In this document: in pieces, positions 60,555 to 64,000 of the stretch
Numbering within the stretch: position 1 is the stretch's first letter
Layout: the number at the start of each line of letters is the position of its first letter
Virus record (IMG/VR): IMGVR_UViG_3300022200_000020
Location: 62,001 to 126,000 of that record
Source: a virus
Length of the DNA stretch: 64,000 nucleotides
Direction: 5' to 3' (one strand)
Program-made: the position numbers and the translations under genes
Notes under the pieces: model-generated
Told to the model about the DNA's origin: nothing
The model's database searches: none
The model's input: the letters and a program-made list of their open reading frames with translations, nothing else

Positions 60555-60564
60555 ATTTTTTTAG

Positions 60565-60682
60565 TTAAAAAAGTGATTTGTTAATTAAACAAAGGTAATA
60601 AAAAAACTTGAAAAAAGAAATTTATTTTACAACGCTTTTTACGTTAACTCTTTGGTTATTTCTTTTGACATATCAAAGATAC
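60565..60682 (-). repeat. Promoter-leader cassette, copy 2
   Basis: About 118 bp nearly identical to copy 3. From upstream (minus strand): TATCTTTG promoter, CCAAAGAGTTAACG, an AACG/CGTT hairpin, TTTCTTTTTTCAAG, then a second -7-like TACCTTTG. Confidence 0.75.
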
Positions 60683-60704
60683 TTTAAATATTTAAGATAA
60701 ACAA
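60674..60704 (-). promoter_or_regulatory. Bacteroidota-type promoter
   Basis: Minus strand: TTG 60704-60702, 20-nt spacer, TATCTTTG 60681-60674. Confidence 0.78.
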
Positions 60705-61327
60705 ATAATTGTCACATCTTTTTTTTCTTTTAACAGTGACCACCGATGCCGACCATCAACCAATTTGTATACGTTTCCTTGGTTATAGTAAATGCCAATA
60801 GGAATGTTTTCAATTTGACAATAATCCAATATTGGTTGTATCTTCATATTTTCTGTAGGATATAAAATTTCACTCGACACATTTTCAATCGTTACTTTAG
60901 TAAAGTTACAAATGTTTTTTTGTAAAAACCCATATTCTAAATGAAGAATATATAAAATTTTATCAAAATCACTAGTAAAAGATTTTAAATGGTTGAGGTA
61001 TTCATTAATTAAATGCTGACCTGTAAAATAAATACCTTCTACTTCTTCTCCATAATAACCATGACAAGTTTCAATATTATAATTATCTTTATTATAAATC
61101 CCTTTCAATCGTAAAATACGATCTAAACAATAAAGATCAACTATATTATCAAAATAGCACTTTTTAACATAAGTGTTAAATATGGTCGTATAATTTATTG
61201 TATCTACGTATAATCCATACAATCTTGAACTTCGACACATATCATTACCTGTTTGACAACCACAATTTTCATCGTTACAACTATAACTTTCATAATCATA
61301 GTCACAACCATTATATAAATAATCCAT
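60692..61327 (-). CDS. Cys-rich protein with ParB-like C-terminal motif
   Basis: 211 aa from ATG 61327. The N-terminal Cys cluster (CDYDYESYSCNDENCGC) may bind metal. The C-terminus YKLVDGRHRWSLLKEKK is the ParB/Srx-type GxHR motif used in nucleotide binding. DNA-binding or modification role possible. Overlaps the upstream gene. Confidence 0.55.
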   Translation of the reverse strand: MDYLYNGCDYDYESYSCNDENCGCQTGNDMCRSSRLYGLYVDTINYTTIFNTYVKKCYFDNIVDLYCLDRILRLKGIYNKDNYNIETCHGYYGEEVEGIYFTGQHLINEYLNHLKSFTSDFDKILYILHLEYGFLQKNICNFTKVTIENVSSEILYPTENMKIQPILDYCQIENIPIGIYYNQGNVYKLVDGRHRWSLLKEKKDVTIICLS

Positions 61328-61874
61328 AGTTATAATATTTAACATTCATTACTTTCATTTCTGTGGCTAGTTCAGCCACCATTGGGATACCACAAGTTGT
61401 GAAAAAAACAATTTCCCCATTTTCGTAAGATGCTACTTTTACTGCTTGATTTGCAGTATTCACGCTTTTTTTATCTCTGTATCTTACTGTTTTACCTAAA
61501 ATATATAGGTTTTCATCTAACTTAAGAAAAAGATTAAAAATAGGGATGATTTGTTCTAAAAAAAAATTTTCATCTTCTTTATGCCTTTTTTGTGCTTCTT
61601 CTTGTAGCTTCAAATAAATAAGTTCTTTTGCCTTGAATTCATTTTTACGTTCTTTCACAGCTTCTTCAAACAAATCTTTATCATGAATGTATTTAGCATC
61701 AATTTTTAAAATAGTATCTCCATAATATCCATCCCGGTCAGTATTTTCAATGCAATATTTGCCATCTTCAATAAAAGATTCATTGATTGAATCGACAGAA
61801 GGGCTAAAGTCACAAAAATGTTTTACTACTCTATTAATATGTGAATAAACAGGATAAAGAATTAATGTTTTCAT
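61311..61874 (-). CDS. Hypothetical protein (187 aa)
   Basis: 187 aa with a lysine/glutamate-rich coiled segment at 85-120 (FEEAVKERKNEFKAKELIY). Not recognised. Preceded by cassette copy 3. Confidence 0.6.
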   Translation of the reverse strand: MKTLILYPVYSHINRVVKHFCDFSPSVDSINESFIEDGKYCIENTDRDGYYGDTILKIDAKYIHDKDLFEEAVKERKNEFKAKELIYLKLQEEAQKRHKEDENFFLEQIIPIFNLFLKLDENLYILGKTVRYRDKKSVNTANQAVKVASYENGEIVFFTTCGIPMVAELATEMKVMNVKYYNYGLFI

Positions 61875-61889
61875 GTTATTGTTGGTTTA

Positions 61890-62008
61890 ATTAAAAAAGC
61901 GATTTGTTAGTGAATCAAAGGTAAGAAAAAAACTTGAAAAAAGAAATTTATTTTACAACGCTTTTAACGTTAACTCTTTGGTTAGTTCTTTTGACATATC
62001 AAAGATAC
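61890..62008 (-). repeat. Promoter-leader cassette, copy 3
   Basis: Shares the whole organisation of copy 2 with about 10% substitutions; the AACG/CGTT stem is conserved. The gene-free stretch 61875-62217 holds this and the tRNA-like gene at 62054. Confidence 0.75.
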
Positions 62009-62030
62009 TAATTTTTTTTCATTTATCCTA
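62000..62030 (-). promoter_or_regulatory. Bacteroidota-type promoter (TAG variant)
   Basis: Minus strand: TAG 62030-62028, 20-nt spacer, TATCTTTG 62007-62000. Confidence 0.65.
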
Positions 62031-62053
62031 ATGTTTCTAAAAAAAATATTAGT

Positions 62054-62125
62054 TCCGTGAACAGGATTTGAACCTGTGATCTTCGGGATCGCGCCCGACG
62101 AGATAGACCAACTTCTCCACCACGG
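62054..62125 (-). tRNA. tRNA-Met-like gene with replaced anticodon loop
   Basis: Acceptor CCGTG/CACGG core, D arm, anticodon stem TCGGG/CCCGA, T arm ACAGG-TTCAAAT-CCTGT. The stem and flanks are those of a phage tRNA-Met, whose loop would be CTCATAA, but here the loop is six bases, CGCGAT. It cannot present a normal anticodon. Confidence 0.55.
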
Positions 62126-62217
62126 TAATATAATAAAGCTTCCACCTTATCACATATAAGCCTAATTAAGTGCTGCCACAGTGCTATAGTATGGCTCTTT
62201 ATAAAAGGCAAATTTCT

Positions 62218-62433
62218 TTAATCAACATCCGAAAGAAATAAATTATAATTTCCATCCCCGACAGGTTCAGAAAAATATTTATACTCTCCCGCCACAAGAT
62301 TACCCTTAATATCAAAGGTAACTTCACCAATGGTTAGAGTTTTGCCCAGCTGAGAAATGGCACAAACCCCTGTGTGGGAACAATTCATTCCATCTAAATC
62401 AACCAATGAAACATTTTTATTAATAATCTGCAT
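62218..62433 (-). CDS. Hypothetical protein (71 aa)
   Basis: 71 aa: VSLVDLDGMNCSHTGVCAIS, LTIGEVTFDIKGNLVAGEYK. Small beta protein, not recognised. Confidence 0.55.
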   Translation of the reverse strand: MQIINKNVSLVDLDGMNCSHTGVCAISQLGKTLTIGEVTFDIKGNLVAGEYKYFSEPVGDGNYNLFLSDVD

Positions 62434-62495
62434 AATTTTAAATTTTTACAAAGATAAGAAAATATTGTTATAAAACATAATTTTTTAATATTTTT

Positions 62496-62861
62496 TTAAG
62501 GTTGTGGATCACCTGTCAAATGAATGATTGAAGGAACCCAATCAGGATGATAAATTCTGTATCCGTCTTGTTCGTGCATCATTGGCATAGCCGTATCTTG
62601 GGGCAAACTTTTAGAACAAAAACTTTCTACATGATCAGACTTTATCCACATTTCATACCCGTTTATATGAGTATATTTTAGGGTTTGTTTGGGTTCTAAA
62701 ATTTGTTCTAGTCTTACCTCAACCAAACCACAAGCTCCAACAGAAAACATTTCAACTCTTACAATAGAACAGTCGGTTGTATTTGTGACTGAAACTACTT
62801 TTTGACCATAGCATGATATAGTAGCAAGAAAAAATAAATAAGTTATTGTTAGTTTTTTCAT
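62496..62861 (-). CDS. Exported small protein (121 aa)
   Basis: From ATG 62861: signal peptide (KKLTITYLFFLATISCYGQ) with a possible lipoprotein-like Cys, then VVSVTNTTDCSIVRVEMFSV and two more Cys. Not recognised. The 62862-63113 gap after it shows no gene or clear tRNA. Confidence 0.55.
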   Translation of the reverse strand: MKKLTITYLFFLATISCYGQKVVSVTNTTDCSIVRVEMFSVGACGLVEVRLEQILEPKQTLKYTHINGYEMWIKSDHVESFCSKSLPQDTAMPMMHEQDGYRIYHPDWVPSIIHLTGDPQP

Positions 62862-63113
62862 ATATTGTTTTTTATTGAAAAATACCACCCTGTTAATTTT
62901 GTTGAATAAACGTCATGTGGTTGTCTCACCCAATTATAGCTTTATTTAAGCATCTTTAAAAGATCAAATCTTTTTTAAATTAATCGCTATTATCCGTAAG
63001 CTAGTTTTAATTAAAATCCGAACTGACTAATTTATACTTCCTAAATCTAATAGATTATTATAGGATTGTGCTTTTCAAGATGCAGAAAAGCCAAAGATCA
63101 ACGTGATTTTTCT

Positions 63114-63362
63114 TTAACAACTTTTAAAATAAAAGTTGTTGGGTAATTTATTTTTACAGGCATTCCCAATAGGAAATAAACCCTGCGAATCTTCCATATC
63201 TCCATCAGAGGAAATTAATTCTCCTGACGTTAGTAGATGAACAAAATATGTGGGATTTTTAATATTTTTTCCACAACAAATACATGGGTTATCACTTTTA
63301 CCTTCCTCATAAGAATCTTCTTGAATATCTTGTAAAGAAATTTTAAAAAGCCAATTCATCAT
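63114..63362 (-). CDS. Small zinc-ribbon-like protein (82 aa)
   Basis: 82 aa. CICCGKNIKNPTYFVHLLTS followed by GNACKNKLP gives a C4-type zinc site with a conserved-looking phage layout. Function unknown. Exact promoter upstream; an 11-bp inverted repeat overlaps its stop. Confidence 0.6.
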   Translation of the reverse strand: MMNWLFKISLQDIQEDSYEEGKSDNPCICCGKNIKNPTYFVHLLTSGELISSDGDMEDSQGLFPIGNACKNKLPNNFYFKSC

Positions 63363-63397
63363 GATTTTCGTATTTTAGTTATAATTAATTAACATCA

Positions 63398-63428
63398 CAA
63401 ATATAATGCTTATATTTTAAATAAGCAA
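63398..63428 (-). promoter_or_regulatory. Bacteroidota-type promoter
   Basis: Minus strand: TTG 63428-63426, 20-nt spacer, TATATTTG 63405-63398. Confidence 0.75.
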
Positions 63429-63436
63429 ATAATATT

Positions 63437-63655
63437 CTATTTTAATTTAGATAATTCTTTTTCAAGTTTCTCAATTATATATTTCACATCATAACTAATT
63501 TGTTCCATTCTACTCCCCTCACCCTCATAATACCTATAACTATGTTTAATATGAGGATTATACAAATTTCTGATTGCATTTAATGCGTTCTCTTTTTTTA
63601 TCAATATAATTTCTTCTTTTGTCATAAATTCATTATTATACTCTAATAGATTCAA
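63437..63655 (-). CDS. Hypothetical protein (72 aa)
   Basis: 72 aa, helical and charged (TKEEIILIKKENALNAIRN, ISYDVKYIIEKLEKELSK). Not recognised. Overlaps the upstream gene by 20 nt. Confidence 0.5.
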   Translation of the reverse strand: MNLLEYNNEFMTKEEIILIKKENALNAIRNLYNPHIKHSYRYYEGEGSRMEQISYDVKYIIEKLEKELSKLK

Positions 63656-64000
63656 TCCACTTAATTAACCTACCATCCATTTGATCGCGACATGCCTGAA
63701 GTGTTGTTTCAAACACTTTCTGATAATCCTCTTCATTAAATTTCATGTTATGATCAAGCAGATCAACTAAGGTGAAAAATGGGGCTAATCCTCCCCGAAC
63801 AGCAGATTTAGCATGTTCGTTTGGGTATAACTGTAGTTTTTTATTAAGGCACAAATTATCCAAAATTTGTTCTTTTGTTAGTGCTTCACCATTTTTCCCA
63901 TTTTTATTATAAATGAAAAAATAATTGACCAACAGCCCGGTATCTATAACAGTAGATGAACCATATAAATTCATGTCTTGCAAAATGGCACCCAACTCTG
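63636..64000 (-). CDS. Partial gene running off the window end
   Basis: The reading frame is open to base 64000, so the 5' end is missing. Visible part: SSTVIDTGLLVNYFFIYNKN, SAVRGGLAPFFTLVDLLDHN, QACRDQMDGRLIKW. Not recognised. Confidence 0.6.
   Translation of the reverse strand, partial: ELGAILQDMNLYGSSTVIDTGLLVNYFFIYNKNGKNGEALTKEQILDNLCLNKKLQLYPNEHAKSAVRGGLAPFFTLVDLLDHNMKFNEEDYQKVFETTLQACRDQMDGRLIKWIESIRV

Overview
This is a 64 kb, strongly AT-rich and densely coded stretch that looks like part of the genome of a large tailed phage (probably a T4-like or jumbo myovirus) infecting a Bacteroidota host. The host assignment rests on promoters. About 27 intergenic sites carry T(T/A)G, about 20 nt, then TATCTTTG, TATATTTG or TATCTTTA, which is the Bacteroidota -33/-7 promoter, and start codons follow A-rich leaders rather than Shine-Dalgarno sites. 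The phage assignment rests on many small overlapping genes of unknown function, tRNA clusters, virus-type RNA-repair enzymes and glycosyltransferases, and N-terminal peptides resembling T4 capsid-targeting sequences. No major structural genes (capsid, terminase, tail) were recognised here.

Layout. 0-1 kb: two minus-strand genes with capsid-targeting-like N-termini. 1-21.4 kb: a plus-strand accessory arm with an HNH nuclease, ADP-ribosyltransferase-like proteins, a secreted reprolysin-type metalloprotease, a NUDIX protein, a macrodomain, a tRNA cluster, an RtcB-type RNA ligase broken by in-frame stops, DUF5662 proteins, a DUF458 RNase H-like protein and a WYL-like protein. 21.4-33.5 kb: a minus-strand block with a glycosyltransferase, glucosaminidase, PD-(D/E)XK-like nuclease, Dda/RecD-like helicase, RlaP-like nucleotidyltransferase, ATP-grasp protein and a methyltransferase-helicase. 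33.5-36 kb: a secreted thermonuclease, an RNA ligase and the relic of a second one. 36-40.5 kb: two complete IS607-type elements (serine recombinase plus TnpB), the second ending against a truncated VanZ-like gene. 40.5-52.7 kb: mostly minus-strand small genes, with a packaged-kinase candidate and another ADP-ribosyltransferase. 52.7-64 kb: minus-strand non-coding RNA and tRNA territory interleaved with an RNA-repair set (polynucleotide kinase, HD phosphohydrolase, cyclic-phosphate-processing receiver domain) and a TnpB relic.

Two themes tie the genes together. First, at least ten otherwise unrelated proteins (several ADP-ribosyltransferase-like, one kinase-like, one HExxH peptidase-like, one DUF5662, one WYL-like) share a short hydrophobic N-terminus ending in (I/L/F)-x-E. 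This resembles T4 internal-protein and Alt capsid-targeting peptides cut by the prohead protease, so they are candidate virion-packaged effectors. Second, RNA repair and tRNAs: RtcB, one or two ATP-type RNA ligases, kinase, HD phosphatase, cREC and RlaP sit in the same window as many tRNA-like genes. Several of these keep acceptor and T arms but have altered, expanded or missing anticodon arms.

The window also shows an unusual number of single-site gene lesions (in-frame TAA, TAG and TGA; one-base homopolymer shifts). Without reads I cannot tell decay from recoding or sequence error. All functional names are from motif reading only; no database search was possible.
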